Part shown: positions 51,798 to 63,120 of the stretch, one piece after another
Layout: each line of letters begins with the position of its first letter
How positions within the stretch are numbered: position 1 is the stretch's first letter
Notes under the pieces: model-generated
The model's database searches: none
What the model was told of the DNA's origin: nothing
The model's input: the letters and a program-made list of their open reading frames with translations, nothing else
NCBI RefSeq assembly: GCF_900167565.1
Contig: NZ_FUZV01000001.1
Coordinates: 1,364,001 to 1,428,000 of the forward strand
From: Pseudoxanthomonas indica
GTDB taxonomy: Bacteria > Pseudomonadota > Gammaproteobacteria > Xanthomonadales > Xanthomonadaceae
Length of the DNA stretch: 64,000 nt
Reading direction: 5' to 3'
Made by a program: the position numbers and the translations under genes

Positions 51798-53099
51798 ATG
51801 TTCGGCTACTACTTCCAGTTGGCCCTGCGCAGCTTCAAGCGCAACAAGGTGCTCACCGCGCTGATGGTGCTGGCGATCGCGCTCGGCATCGGCGCCAGCA
51901 TGACCACCTTGACGGTGTTCTACATCCTGTCCGGCGACCCGATGCCCGGCAAGAGCGACACGTTGTTTTATGTGCAGATGGATCCGCAGTCGATGGACGG
52001 CTATACCGCCGGCGAGGAACCCGAGGAACAGGTGACCCGTTTCGACGCCGAAGCGCTGCTGCGCGAGAAGAAGGGCGACCGCCAGGCGCTGATGACCGGC
52101 GGTGGCGTCAGCATCGAGCCGGAGAAGCAGGGTCTGTCGCCGTTCGTGGTGGACGCCCGCTACGCTTCGGCGGACTTCTTCCCGATGTTCGATGCACCCT
52201 TCGCCTTTGGCCAGGGCTGGACCGGCAACGAGGATGAAGGCCAGGGCCGGGTTGCGGTCATCTCCAAGAAGCTCAACGAGAAGTTGTTCGACGGCGGCAA
52301 CAGCGTCGGCAAGTCGATCCGCATGGATCAAACCGAGTTCCGCGTGATCGGCGTGCTCGACGAGTGGCGCCCGACGCCGCGCTTCTACGATTTGAACAGT
52401 GATCGCTACGGCGAAGTTGAGCAGGTGTTCCTGCCCTTCTCCACCGCAGTGGGCCTGAAGATGGGCCGCAACGGTTCGATGAACTGCTGGGGCGACAGCC
52501 AGGGCGACGAGACCGGCGTCAACGCGCCGTGCACCTGGATGCAGTACTGGGTGCAGCTGAATGACTCGGCCAAGTTCGACGCGTACAAGCAGTACCTGAC
52601 CAACTACTCGGACCAGCAGCGTCGCGCCGGCCGTTTCGAACGCCCCACCAACATCCGCCTGCGCAACATCATGGAATGGCTGGAGTTCAAGCGCGTGGTG
52701 CCCAACGACGTGCGTCTGCAGACCTGGCTGGCCTTTGGCTTCCTGCTGGTGTGCCTGATCAATACGGTGGGCCTGCTGCTGGCCAAGTTCATGCGCCGCA
52801 GCAGCGAGATCGGCGTGCGTCGCGCACTGGGTGCGTCCAAAGCCGCGATTTTCAGCCAGGCGCTGGTGGAAGCCGGCACGGTCGGCCTGGCCGGTGGTGT
52901 GCTGGGCCTGGGTCTGGCCTTGCTGGGTCTGTGGGCCGTGCGCCAGCAGCCGGCGAGTTACGCCGAACTGGCGCATCTGGATCCGGTGATGTTGGCGACG
53001 ACCTTCCTGCTGGCGATTCTGGCCAGCGTGCTGGCGGGCCTGTTGCCCGCTTGGCGCGCCTGCCAGGTCACCCCGGCCATCCAGCTGAAATCCCAATAA
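51798..53099 (+). CDS. FtsX-like ABC permease (MacB periplasmic core domain)
   Basis: 433-aa permease with one N-terminal membrane helix (VLTALMVLAIALGIGASMTTLTVFYIL), a periplasmic MacB_PCD domain of about 250 residues, and three C-terminal helices. The last three carry the FtsX-domain motif EIGVRRALGASKAAIF. It starts 10 bases after the ATPase stop. Together they should form a MacB-like mechanotransmission exporter and not a classical substrate channel. Substrate unknown. Confidence 0.92.
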   Translation: MFGYYFQLALRSFKRNKVLTALMVLAIALGIGASMTTLTVFYILSGDPMPGKSDTLFYVQMDPQSMDGYTAGEEPEEQVTRFDAEALLREKKGDRQALMTGGGVSIEPEKQGLSPFVVDARYASADFFPMFDAPFAFGQGWTGNEDEGQGRVAVISKKLNEKLFDGGNSVGKSIRMDQTEFRVIGVLDEWRPTPRFYDLNSDRYGEVEQVFLPFSTAVGLKMGRNGSMNCWGDSQGDETGVNAPCTWMQYWVQLNDSAKFDAYKQYLTNYSDQQRRAGRFERPTNIRLRNIMEWLEFKRVVPNDVRLQTWLAFGFLLVCLINTVGLLLAKFMRRSSEIGVRRALGASKAAIFSQALVEAGTVGLAGGVLGLGLALLGLWAVRQQPASYAELAHLDPVMLATTFLLAILASVLAGLLPAWRACQVTPAIQLKSQ

Positions 53100-53116
53100 C
53101 CCGACGGAGCCCGATC

Positions 53117-54343
53117 ATGGAAATCCGCCCCATCTTTTCAGCACTGCGTCGGCACAAGACGGCCGCCGCGCTGATCGTCATCGAGATCGCGCTCAGCTGC
53201 GCGATCATCTGCAACGCCTTGTTCCTCATCAACGGTCGCCTGGACCGCATGGATCGCGTCAGCGGCCTGGATGAAAAAGGCATCGTGCGCGTGCAGCTGA
53301 CCGGCATTGGCCGCGATGACAATGCCGATGCGCTGACCCAGTCCGATCTGGCGGCGCTGCGTTCGATTCCCGGCGTCAAGTTCGCCACCTCGACCAACCA
53401 GGTCACCTTCGGCAACGGCTCCTGGAACAGCAGCGTGCAGTTGAGCAAGGATCAGACCCACGCCACCTTGAACGCCACCACCTATCTGGGCGACGAACAG
53501 CTGGTCAACACGCTGGGTCTGCGTTTGATTGCCGGACGCCAGTTCACCCCGGACGAGTTCCTGTCCTGGACGGCGCTCAATACGCCCGGTGCGGTCGGCA
53601 ACATTCCGGCGGCCATCATCACCCGCAGCATGGCCGAGAAGATGTTCCCGGGCGAGAACGCACTGGGCAAGGTCTTCTACAGCTGGGGCGAGGAGCCGAT
53701 CAAAATCGTCGGCATCGTCGATCACCTGGTCCGTCCCAATGAGCAAGGAGGCCCCAGTGCGTACGAGTACTCGATGATCTTCCCGATCCGCGTGCCCTTC
53801 AGCATGGGTGGCAACTACCTGCTGCGCACGGATCCGGAGCGGCGCGCCGAGGTGCTGAAGACCGCGGTGGACACGCTGCAGAAGAACAACGCCAACCGCA
53901 TCATCCTGGAACAGCAGACCATGGAAGAGCTGCGCGACAACTTCTACCGCCAGGATCGTTCGATGGCCTGGTTGCTGGTGGCGGTGTGCGTGGCGCTGTT
54001 GATTGTTACGGCGCTGGGCATCATCGGCCTGGCCAGCTTCTGGGTGCAGCAGCGTTCCAAGCAGATTGGCGTGCGTCGTGCACTGGGCGCCACGCGCAGG
54101 CAGATCCTGCGCTACTTCCAGACCGAGAACTTCCTGCTCGCATCGCTGGGCATCGTGCTGGGCATGGCGCTGGCCTACGGCATCAACCAGATGCTGATGG
54201 GCAAGTACGAGTTGCCGCGCCTGCCGTTGTACTACCTGCCGGTCGGCGCCGTGCTGCTGTGGCTGTTGGGCCAGGTGTCGGTACTGGGTCCGGCCATTCG
54301 TGCGGCAGCGGTGCCGCCCGCCGTGGCGACGCGCAGCGCCTGA
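53117..54343 (+). CDS. FtsX-like ABC permease, second copy
   Basis: 408-aa permease of the same design: one N-terminal helix (AAALIVIEIALSCAIICNALFLI), a periplasmic domain, and three C-terminal helices with QIGVRRALGATRRQILRYF. It differs enough from the first permease to suggest a heterodimeric exporter. It begins 17 bases after the first permease with GGAG upstream; the ATG at 53117 gives the family N-terminus. Its stop overlaps the third permease start (TGATG). Confidence 0.92.
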   Translation: MEIRPIFSALRRHKTAAALIVIEIALSCAIICNALFLINGRLDRMDRVSGLDEKGIVRVQLTGIGRDDNADALTQSDLAALRSIPGVKFATSTNQVTFGNGSWNSSVQLSKDQTHATLNATTYLGDEQLVNTLGLRLIAGRQFTPDEFLSWTALNTPGAVGNIPAAIITRSMAEKMFPGENALGKVFYSWGEEPIKIVGIVDHLVRPNEQGGPSAYEYSMIFPIRVPFSMGGNYLLRTDPERRAEVLKTAVDTLQKNNANRIILEQQTMEELRDNFYRQDRSMAWLLVAVCVALLIVTALGIIGLASFWVQQRSKQIGVRRALGATRRQILRYFQTENFLLASLGIVLGMALAYGINQMLMGKYELPRLPLYYLPVGAVLLWLLGQVSVLGPAIRAAAVPPAVATRSA

Positions 54344-55617
54344 TGGACATCGCGCGCGCCCCAGCCAAAAGTGCGGGGCGCGCGGGTACTTCCTGGCTGC
54401 ATCGGCGCCCGCCCTATCATCTGATCGCGCCACATGCCGGCCTGTCCTGGGTGCTGGTGCTGCAGATTGCCGTGGCCTGCCTGCTGTGGCAGATGGCCTG
54501 GCAAGCCATCTCGCAATGGCAGCAACAGCTGACGGCCGACAGTGGCATCGATGAGCAGCGCGTGCTCGTGGTGGCGCCGCTGGGCAGAAGCCGCAGCGAT
54601 CCGGAGGCGCTGGCCACGGGCATGCAGCTGATCGCCGGCGTCAAAGGTGTCGAGCGCGTGGCGCGGATCAATCAGGTGCCCTACGGAAACAATTCGTGGA
54701 ATACGGTAGTTCGTCGCGGGCTGACGGGGACGGAGCGAATTGAAGTGGCAACCAGTTTTGGTGATGCCTCCCTGTTCGCGACGCTGGGCCTGCGCGTGCA
54801 GGAGGGACGCGCCTTGCTTGCGCGGGAGTACGAGCATCCCGACACGATATGGCAGCAGCCCGGCGAGTTGCCCGTGGTGATTACCCGGGCGCTGGCGGAT
54901 CGGGTGTTCGCCGGACAATCCGCCGTGGGCCGGATCCTGAGTGGGCCCACGCGCCCACTGCGCGTGGTGGGCGTGGTCGCGGCCCTGCCCATTCCCAAGG
55001 GCAGTCGCCAGTTGGGCGTCGAAGCGCAAAGCCACATCATCATGCCGGCCATTGCCGATGACGCGGGCTATACCAGCCTGTTGGTGCGTGTCGCGCCGGG
55101 ACACGAGGCGGAAGTAGCCACGACCATCCAGCAACAACTGGTGCAGCGCTTTGCCGACCGCCCCATTTCGCTGCCGCAGCGCCTGTCTGACCTGCGCCCC
55201 GCGACCCTGCTGGGCGAACGTCGATGCGCCTGGACGTGGTCCCTCTGCGCCGTGGCGTGGTCCGCGCTGACCCTGCTGAGTCTGGCCGCTGCCGAAATGC
55301 TCTGGGTACAGCGCAGTGCCCCGCGCATCAGTCTGCACCGTGCCTTGGGTGCGAGCCGTGCGCAGGTGCGCGGGTCGGTGCATTGGGATCTGTGCCGTCT
55401 GGTCGCCGCAGGCTGCCTGGTCGGCGTGGTCAGCGGAATGCTGTTGGCGCCGCGGCTGGATCTGCCGTGGAAGGTGGAATCGCCTTCGCCGGTCTTCGTC
55501 GTGGGCCTGGTGCTGGTCGCGTTGGTCGCCGGCCAAATCCTCGCCACCTGGCCAGCGCGGCGCGCCGCCGCCGTCGCGCCGCACCATGTCACCCGCAAGC
55601 CCTGGGTTAGGCTATAG
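54343..55617 (+). CDS. FtsX-like ABC permease, third copy
   Basis: 424-aa paralogue of the second permease. Both periplasmic domains share NQV-x-(F/Y)GN-x-SWN and a LGLR-x4-GR block, but this copy is more diverged. It has one N-terminal helix (LSWVLVLQIAVACLLWQMAW), three C-terminal helices, and the FtsX motif softened to RISLHRALGASRAQVRG. It is coupled to the second permease by the overlapping start, and lies two bases before the response regulator. A third permease is unusual for a MacB-type system. Confidence 0.85.
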   Translation: MDIARAPAKSAGRAGTSWLHRRPPYHLIAPHAGLSWVLVLQIAVACLLWQMAWQAISQWQQQLTADSGIDEQRVLVVAPLGRSRSDPEALATGMQLIAGVKGVERVARINQVPYGNNSWNTVVRRGLTGTERIEVATSFGDASLFATLGLRVQEGRALLAREYEHPDTIWQQPGELPVVITRALADRVFAGQSAVGRILSGPTRPLRVVGVVAALPIPKGSRQLGVEAQSHIIMPAIADDAGYTSLLVRVAPGHEAEVATTIQQQLVQRFADRPISLPQRLSDLRPATLLGERRCAWTWSLCAVAWSALTLLSLAAAEMLWVQRSAPRISLHRALGASRAQVRGSVHWDLCRLVAAGCLVGVVSGMLLAPRLDLPWKVESPSPVFVVGLVLVALVAGQILATWPARRAAAVAPHHVTRKPWVRL

Positions 55618-55619
55618 GC

Positions 55620-56957
55620 ATGCCCACCATTCTTGTCATTGACGACAACCTGGCCGTCAGCACGGCGCTGGAAGTCCTGTTCTCGCTGCACGACATCAAC
55701 ACCCTGCACACGGAATCCCCCGAAGTAGGGTTGACCCTGTTGCGCCAGGAGCAGGTGGACCTGGTCATCCAGGACATGAACTTCAGTGCCGACACGACGT
55801 CCGGCGCCGAAGGCGAAGCCTTGTTCGCGGCCATCCGCGCGCAGCATCCGGATCTGCCGGTCATCCTGCTGACCGCATGGACGCATCTGGAAGCGGCGGT
55901 CAACCTGGTCAAGGCCGGGGCCATTGATTACATCGCCAAGCCCTGGGATGACCGCAAGCTGCTGACCACGGTCAACAACTTGATCGAACTGTCCGAAGCG
56001 CGGCGCGAACTGGATCGTCGGCGCCAGCGTGAGCGACGCAGCCGCGAGCAGCTCACCTCCCGCTACGATCTGCGTGGCCTGGTCTTCGAGGATCCGGCCA
56101 GCGAGCGCATGATCGCGCTGGCCTGCCAGGTGGCACGCTCGGATCTGCCCGTGCTCATCACCGGCCCCAATGGCAGCGGCAAGGAAAAGATCGCCGAGAT
56201 CATCCAGGCCAACTCCAGCGTGCAGCGCGGACCGTTTGTCACCTTGAATTGCGGCGCCTTGCCGGCCGAACTGATCGAAGCCGAATTGTTCGGCGCCGAT
56301 GCCGGCGCCTACACCGGCGCCAACAAGGCGCGCGAAGGCAAGTTCGAAGCCGCCGACGGCGGCACGCTGTTCCTGGACGAGATTGGCAACCTGCCGCTGG
56401 CCGGGCAGATGAAATTGCTGCGGGTATTGGAGACCGGACGCTTCGAGCGCCTGGGCTCCAACCGCGAACGGCAGGTCAAGGTACGCGTAATCAGTGCCAC
56501 CAATGCGGACTTGCCGGGCATGATCCGCGATGGCGGTTTCCGCGAGGATCTGTATTACCGGCTCAATGCGATTGAGCTGACGCTGCCGCCGCTGGCCGAT
56601 CGCCCGGGCGACATCCTGCCGCTGGCCGAGCACTTCCGCCCCGACGACAAGCCGCTCGCCGATTCGGCGCGCAGTGCGCTGGTGCGGCATGCGTGGCCAG
56701 GCAACGTGCGCGAGTTGCGCAACGTCATGCAACGTGCCGGCCTGCTCGCCCAGGGCGCACGCATCGAAGCAGGCGACCTGAACCTGCCGCGCGCGGCACC
56801 GCCGCGCAGCAATGGCCACGATGAACCGGATCGCGCCGCCGTGGAGTCTGCACTTGCCCGCGCCGGCGGCGTGATTGCGCAGGCGGCGGCGGAGCTGGGC
56901 CTGAGCCGCCAGGCCCTGTACCGGCGCATGGATCGCTACGGTATTCCGCGCGAATGA
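55620..56957 (+). CDS. Sigma-54-dependent response regulator (NtrC family)
   Basis: 445-aa activator. The receiver domain (residues 1-120) has the acidic pocket D8-D9 and phospho-acceptor Asp52 in VIQDMNFS. The AAA+ domain has Walker A GPNGSGKE (182-189), the sigma-54 contact loop as GAYTGA (229-234) and Walker B GGTLFLDEIG. The C-terminal Fis-type helix-turn-helix is AAAELGLSRQALYRRMDRYGI. It is co-transcribed with its kinase partner (four-base overlap) and with the exporter. The sigma-54 promoter and dyads upstream of the operon are its probable target. Confidence 0.95.
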   Translation: MPTILVIDDNLAVSTALEVLFSLHDINTLHTESPEVGLTLLRQEQVDLVIQDMNFSADTTSGAEGEALFAAIRAQHPDLPVILLTAWTHLEAAVNLVKAGAIDYIAKPWDDRKLLTTVNNLIELSEARRELDRRRQRERRSREQLTSRYDLRGLVFEDPASERMIALACQVARSDLPVLITGPNGSGKEKIAEIIQANSSVQRGPFVTLNCGALPAELIEAELFGADAGAYTGANKAREGKFEAADGGTLFLDEIGNLPLAGQMKLLRVLETGRFERLGSNRERQVKVRVISATNADLPGMIRDGGFREDLYYRLNAIELTLPPLADRPGDILPLAEHFRPDDKPLADSARSALVRHAWPGNVRELRNVMQRAGLLAQGARIEAGDLNLPRAAPPRSNGHDEPDRAAVESALARAGGVIAQAAAELGLSRQALYRRMDRYGIPRE

Positions 56958-58294
56958 TCCGTCGTTCGCTCGCTGGCCGCATGTTGCTGTGGTTGCTGCC
57001 GTCGCTGGCGGCCGCCATCGGCCTGCCGTTGCTGCTGGATCAGTGGCTGTCGGATCGGCGGCTGGCCTTCCTGATCTCCGCGGCGGTGGCGCTGCCGTTG
57101 GTGATGCTGGCGGTGCGCCGCGCGCTCGTACCGATGAACTCGTTGTTCCGCGCCTTGTCCGGCAGCGTCAACAGCTACCGCGACGGTGAGTACAACTTCG
57201 GCATCCACTGGGACAGCGCCGACGAACTGGGCGACCTGGTGCGTTCGCACAGCGAACTGGGTGATGTACTGCGCGAGCAACGGCAAGGCCTGGTGCAACG
57301 CGAACTGCTGCTGGACACCATGGTGCAGAACACGCCGGTCGCCATGTTGTTGCTGTCCAGCGCCAATGACGGCACCCGGCGGGTGGTGTTCGCCAATGTC
57401 GCCGCGCGCAAGCTGCTGCATGGCGGCTGGAAGCTGGAAGGCCAGAACTTCGATACCTTGCTGCAAGCCGCTCCGCTGGAAATGCGCGAGGCGATGGCGC
57501 GCGGCGGCGACAGCTTGTTTGCGGTCGGCCATGAGGACAATGACGAGGAAGAACAGGTCTATCACCTGGCACGCCGCAACTTCCGTCTCAACGGCCGTCG
57601 CCATGAGTTGTTGCTGCTGCGTTTGCTGACCAGCGAACTGCGCCGGCAGGAAGTGAACACCTGGAAGAAGGTGATCCGCGTGATCAGCCACGAATTGAAC
57701 AACTCGTTGGCGCCGGTGGCATCACTGGCGCACTCCGGTGGCGAACTCGTGCGGCGCGGCCGTCATGAGCGGCTCGAAGAAATCTTCTCGACCATTGAAG
57801 AACGCGCACGCCACCTGGAAGGTTTCATCCGCGGCTACGCACGATTCGCCAAACTGCCGCAGCCCCAGCTGCAGACCGTGCACTGGGCCAACTTCCTCGC
57901 CGGCCTGCAGCGGCAGATCGGCTTCGAACTGGATCTGCCTGCCGGCGAGGTGAGCAGCAGGATTGATCCGGCGCAGATCGAGCAGGCCCTGCTCAATCTG
58001 CTGAAGAACGCCCACGAATCCGGCTCCAGCAGCGATGGGGTCACGCTGAAGATCACCCGCCTGCCCGATTGGTTGCGGGTGGAAGTGATGGACCGTGGCA
58101 GCGGCATGAATGACGCGGTGCTGCAGAATGCGCTGGTGCCGTTCTATTCGACCAAGCGCAATGGCACCGGCCTGGGCTTGGCGCTGACCCGCGAGATTGT
58201 CGAGGCGCATGGCGGCCGCCTGTCGCTGCACAATCGCGAAGGCGGTGGGCTGTGCGTGTCGATCCAGTTGCCGGAAACGGGCGCTGCCGGTTGA
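56954..58294 (+). CDS. Membrane sensor histidine kinase
   Basis: 446-aa kinase, partner of the response regulator upstream. Two N-terminal membrane helices (about residues 9-29 and 38-55) are joined by a very short loop, so it has almost no periplasmic sensor. A HAMP/PAS-like region follows (60-210). The phospho-acceptor is His246 in VISHELNNSLAPV, an NtrB/NtrY-like H-box. The ATPase domain has the N-box NLLKNAHESG, DRGSGM and NGTGLGLAL. It probably senses the membrane or the exporter itself. Confidence 0.93.
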   Translation: MIRRSLAGRMLLWLLPSLAAAIGLPLLLDQWLSDRRLAFLISAAVALPLVMLAVRRALVPMNSLFRALSGSVNSYRDGEYNFGIHWDSADELGDLVRSHSELGDVLREQRQGLVQRELLLDTMVQNTPVAMLLLSSANDGTRRVVFANVAARKLLHGGWKLEGQNFDTLLQAAPLEMREAMARGGDSLFAVGHEDNDEEEQVYHLARRNFRLNGRRHELLLLRLLTSELRRQEVNTWKKVIRVISHELNNSLAPVASLAHSGGELVRRGRHERLEEIFSTIEERARHLEGFIRGYARFAKLPQPQLQTVHWANFLAGLQRQIGFELDLPAGEVSSRIDPAQIEQALLNLLKNAHESGSSSDGVTLKITRLPDWLRVEVMDRGSGMNDAVLQNALVPFYSTKRNGTGLGLALTREIVEAHGGRLSLHNREGGGLCVSIQLPETGAAG

Positions 58295-58356
58295 AGGTCG
58301 GATGCAGTGGGCTGACGCGGGACAGCGCCTGAGTTGTACCCGCGCGATACCTTCGC

Positions 58357-59721
58357 TTACTTCTTCTTCGGCCGCTGCCAGCCTTCGATGCTCATCTGCC
58401 GCGCACGCGCCACCGTCAGCTGATCGGCCGGGGCGTTCTTGGTGATGATCGAGCCGGCGCCGATGGTGGCGTTGTCACCCAGGGTGACCGGCGCGACCAG
58501 CGAAGAGTTGGAGCCCACGAACACGCCATCGCCTATCGTGGTGACGAACTTGTTGATGCCGTCGTAGTTGCAGGTGATGGTGCCGGCGCCGATGTTCACG
58601 CCGCTGCCGATGACCGCATCACCCAGGTACGTGAGGTGGTTGGCCTTGCTGCCCACGCCCAGGCTGACCTTCTTGGTTTCGACGAAATTGCCCACGTGCA
58701 CGCCATCGGCCAGCACGGTGCCCGGACGCAGTCGCGCATAGGGACCAATCAAGGCGGCGCCCTCGGCCACCACGCCTTCCAGATCGCAATGCGCGCGCAC
58801 CAGCGTGCCGGCGCCCAGGTTGACGTCCTTCAGGCGGCTGAAGGGGCCGATGCGCACGCCATCTCCCAAGACGACGGTGCCTTCCAGCACCACGTCCACA
58901 TCGATTTCCACATCGCGGCCGACCGTCACCGTGCCGCGCTGATCGAAGCGGGCCGGGTCCAGCAGGCGCGCGCCCTGCACGCACAGCGCGCGCGCGGCGC
59001 GCAGCTGATGGGCGCGTTCGAGCTGGCCCAGTTGCCACGGGTCATTGGCGCCTTCGGCTTCCATCGGATCGGCCACCAGCACCATCTCGGCCGGACTGAA
59101 TTCGCCCGCGGCGGAAGCGAAGACATCGGTGAGGTAGTACTCGCCCTGCGAGTTGCTGTTGGACAGCGTCGACAACCAGCGACGCAGCGCGGTGGATTCG
59201 GCGGCGATGATGCCGGTGTTGATGGTGCGGATGCGGCGGGTCTCGTCGTCGGCATCCTTGTGTTCGACGATGGCGGCAACGCGCCCTTCGGCGTTGCGCA
59301 CGATGCGGCCGTAGCCGCTGGGATCTTCCGGCTCGGCGACCAGCACGGCCAGGCGACCCGGCGCCTCCAGCAGGCGCTGCAGCGTTTCCGGACGGGTCAG
59401 AGGCACGTCGCCGTAGAGCACCAGTACCGTGGCGGCGTCGGGAACTTGCGGCATCGCTTGGGCGACGGCATGGCCGGTGCCCAACTGCTGCGATTGCTCC
59501 GCCCATTCCAGCCCCGCCTGATCCGCGAAGGCCGCGCGCACCTGCTCGCCACCGTGGCCGTAGACCACGTGGATGCCTTGCGGCTGCAGCGCGCGGGCCG
59601 CAGCGATCACATGCGCCAGCATCGGCTGCCCGGCGATGGGCTGCAGCACCTTCGGCAGCGCCGACTTCATGCGCTTGCCTTCGCCAGCGGCCAGAATGAT
59701 CACGTGCAGGGGTTGGGTCAT
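58357..59721 (-). CDS. glmU: Bifunctional GlcNAc-1-P uridyltransferase / GlcN-1-P acetyltransferase
   Basis: 454-aa enzyme completing UDP-GlcNAc synthesis. The N-terminal pyrophosphorylase begins [23 protein letters not shown], with [10 protein letters not shown]. The C-terminal left-handed beta-helix is visible as hexapeptide repeats ([42 protein letters not shown]). Length is standard, with a basic tail RPKKK. It is convergent with the histidine kinase and divergent from the GtrA-like gene. Confidence 0.97.
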   Translation of the reverse strand: MTQPLHVIILAAGEGKRMKSALPKVLQPIAGQPMLAHVIAAARALQPQGIHVVYGHGGEQVRAAFADQAGLEWAEQSQQLGTGHAVAQAMPQVPDAATVLVLYGDVPLTRPETLQRLLEAPGRLAVLVAEPEDPSGYGRIVRNAEGRVAAIVEHKDADDETRRIRTINTGIIAAESTALRRWLSTLSNSNSQGEYYLTDVFASAAGEFSPAEMVLVADPMEAEGANDPWQLGQLERAHQLRAARALCVQGARLLDPARFDQRGTVTVGRDVEIDVDVVLEGTVVLGDGVRIGPFSRLKDVNLGAGTLVRAHCDLEGVVAEGAALIGPYARLRPGTVLADGVHVGNFVETKKVSLGVGSKANHLTYLGDAVIGSGVNIGAGTITCNYDGINKFVTTIGDGVFVGSNSSLVAPVTLGDNATIGAGSIITKNAPADQLTVARARQMSIEGWQRPKKK

Positions 59722-59837
59722 GGAGATGTCGCCGTGCCAGATGCGGGAGTCGATTCTATGACACGAGTGCCGGTAGCATGTCCGGCCATGATGTCCGCCA
59801 GATGCCAGCCGTTCCTTTTGACCGACGATCGCCCCAC

Positions 59838-60221
59838 ATGAGTGTGCTTCGGCAGGGACCGCGCTATCTGCTCGTGGGCCTGGCCCAGCTGCTGCTGGAC
59901 TGGCTGGTGTTTGTCGCCACCACGGCGTGTGGATTGCCGGTGGCGCCCGGCAATCTCGCCGGACGCGTCTGCGGCGCCTTGCTGGGTTTCTGGCTGCATG
60001 GGCGCTGGACCTTCGCCGAGCAGGGGCAGGCGCGCCTGGGCTGGCAGCGCCTGCTGCGCTTTGCGGTGGTGTGGCTGGCCCTGACCGCGGCCAGCACGCT
60101 GCTGGTCAGCCTGATTGCCGATGGCCTGGGGCTGTCGCAGGCCTGGCTGGCCAAGCCGCTGGTCGAGGCGGCACTGGCGGTGCTGGCGTTCTTCCTGTGG
60201 CGCCACGTGGTGTATCGCTGA
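59838..60221 (+). CDS. GtrA-like membrane protein
   Basis: 127-aa protein with four predicted membrane helices and the GtrA pattern: [17 protein letters not shown] at the start, [22 protein letters not shown] in the middle and [10 protein letters not shown] at the end. GtrA proteins help flip lipid-linked sugars or modify surface glycans. The ATG at 59838 puts the first helix right at the family N-terminus; ATGs at 59778 and 59802 would add unmatched residues. No Shine-Dalgarno is obvious. A strong terminator follows. Confidence 0.83.
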   Translation: MSVLRQGPRYLLVGLAQLLLDWLVFVATTACGLPVAPGNLAGRVCGALLGFWLHGRWTFAEQGQARLGWQRLLRFAVVWLALTAASTLLVSLIADGLGLSQAWLAKPLVEAALAVLAFFLWRHVVYR

Positions 60222-60226
60222 AAAAC

Positions 60227-60253
60227 AAAAACGCCGGCTGGGCCGGCGTTTTC
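60227..60253. terminator. Bidirectional terminator between gtrA-like gene and atpC
   Basis: ACGCCGGC (60231-60238) pairs with GCCGGCGT (60242-60249), with A's on the left and T's on the right. It can end both the plus-strand GtrA transcript and the minus-strand ATP synthase operon. Confidence 0.9.
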
Positions 60254-60276
60254 GTGGGTGAACCTGGCACGTTGGA

Positions 60277-60702
60277 TCAGTGCTTGAGGTTCTTGCGCAG
60301 ACGCTCCAGGGCGCTGAGCTGGGCGATCGACATCGCCAGCTGCGCCTGGGCTTCCTCGGCGCTCATCTTCGGATCCTTGTTGGCCAGCACGCGTTCGGCT
60401 TCTTCCTTGACCTTGCAGACCGAGGCTTCGTCGATGTCCTGCGCGCGGATGGCGGTGTCGGCCAGGACCGTCACCACCTGCGGCTGCACTTCCAGGATGC
60501 CGCCGGAGATGGCGAAGTCCAAGTGTTCGCCGCTCGGCAGCGTCACCACCACCTTGCCTGGCTTCAGGCGGGTGATCAGCGGCGCGTGCTTGGGCGCGAT
60601 ACCCAGTTCGCCCAGTTCGCCAGTAGCCACGACCAGGGTGGCTTCACCGTGGAAGATTTCCTGCTCGGCACTGACGATGTCGCAACGGATGGTGCTGGTC
60701 AT
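60277..60702 (-). CDS. atpC: F1 ATP synthase epsilon subunit
   Basis: 141-aa central-stalk subunit. The N-terminal beta-sandwich ([40 protein letters not shown]) and the C-terminal helical hairpin ([24 protein letters not shown]) are present. It regulates coupling and inhibits ATP hydrolysis. Last gene of the atp operon, nine bases after atpD, before the shared terminator. Confidence 0.97.
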   Translation of the reverse strand: MTSTIRCDIVSAEQEIFHGEATLVVATGELGELGIAPKHAPLITRLKPGKVVVTLPSGEHLDFAISGGILEVQPQVVTVLADTAIRAQDIDEASVCKVKEEAERVLANKDPKMSAEEAQAQLAMSIAQLSALERLRKNLKH

Positions 60703-60711
60703 GGGGAACCC

Positions 60712-62205
<1,494 letters not shown>

Positions 62206-62213
62206 TCAATTCA

Positions 62214-63077
62214 TCAAACTGCGGCGGCGCCGCCGACGATTTCCGAGATTTCCTGGGTAATCGCGGCCTGGCGGGCCTTGTTGTAGACCAGGTTCAAGGT
62301 ACCGATCAGCTTGGTGGCGTTGTCGCTGGCCGCCTTCATCGCGACCATGCGCGCGGCATGCTCGGAGGCCATGTTCTCCAGCACCGACTGGTACACCAGC
62401 GACTCGATGTAGCGCGTGATCACGTGATCGAGCACGGTCGCGGCATCGGGTTCGTAGATGTAGTCCCAATCGTGATGGGCCACCTGCGTTTCCGCGGCCG
62501 GCAGCGGCAGCAGCTGATCGAAGCTGGCGCGCTGGGTCATGGTGTTGACGAAGCCGTTGTAGACCACGTACACGCGATCCAGCTTGCCTTCGGTGTAGGC
62601 GTCCAGCATCACCTTGATGACGCCGATCAGCTGGTCCAGCTTGGGGTTGTCGCCGATGTGCGAGACGCTGCCCAGCAGGTTGACCTTGATTCGACGGAAG
62701 AACACCGAGGCCTTCTGGCCAATGGTGACCACGTCGATTTCGGCGCCCTTGTCCTGCCAGCCGCGCACCTCGCCCAGCATGCGCCGGAACAGGTTGTTGT
62801 TGAGGCCGCCGGCGAGACCGCGATCCGAGGAGATCACGATGTATCCCACGCGCTTCACTTCCGGGCGCTCGACCATGAAGGGATGCTGGTAATCGGTATT
62901 GGCCTGGGCCAGGTGACCGATCACCTGCTTCATCGCACGCGCATAAGGACGCGAGGTCTTCATGCGCTCCTGCGCCTTACGGATCTTGGAGGCCGAGACC
63001 ATCTCGAGCGCGCGCGTCACCTTGCGGGTGTTCTGCACGCTCTTGATCTTGGTTTTGATTTCGCGTCCGCCTGCCAT
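62214..63077 (-). CDS. atpG: F1 ATP synthase gamma subunit
   Basis: 287-aa rotor shaft subunit. The N- and C-terminal helices that form the coiled coil are clear: [27 protein letters not shown] at the start and [36 protein letters not shown] at the end. The central Rossmann-like domain has [12 protein letters not shown]. Normal length. It lies 43 bases after atpA. Confidence 0.97.
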   Translation of the reverse strand: MAGGREIKTKIKSVQNTRKVTRALEMVSASKIRKAQERMKTSRPYARAMKQVIGHLAQANTDYQHPFMVERPEVKRVGYIVISSDRGLAGGLNNNLFRRMLGEVRGWQDKGAEIDVVTIGQKASVFFRRIKVNLLGSVSHIGDNPKLDQLIGVIKVMLDAYTEGKLDRVYVVYNGFVNTMTQRASFDQLLPLPAAETQVAHHDWDYIYEPDAATVLDHVITRYIESLVYQSVLENMASEHAARMVAMKAASDNATKLIGTLNLVYNKARQAAITQEISEIVGGAAAV

Positions 63078-63120
63078 TTCTCGCTCGCTCTGATCGCTGT
63101 AAAGGAGTCTTTACTGCTGG

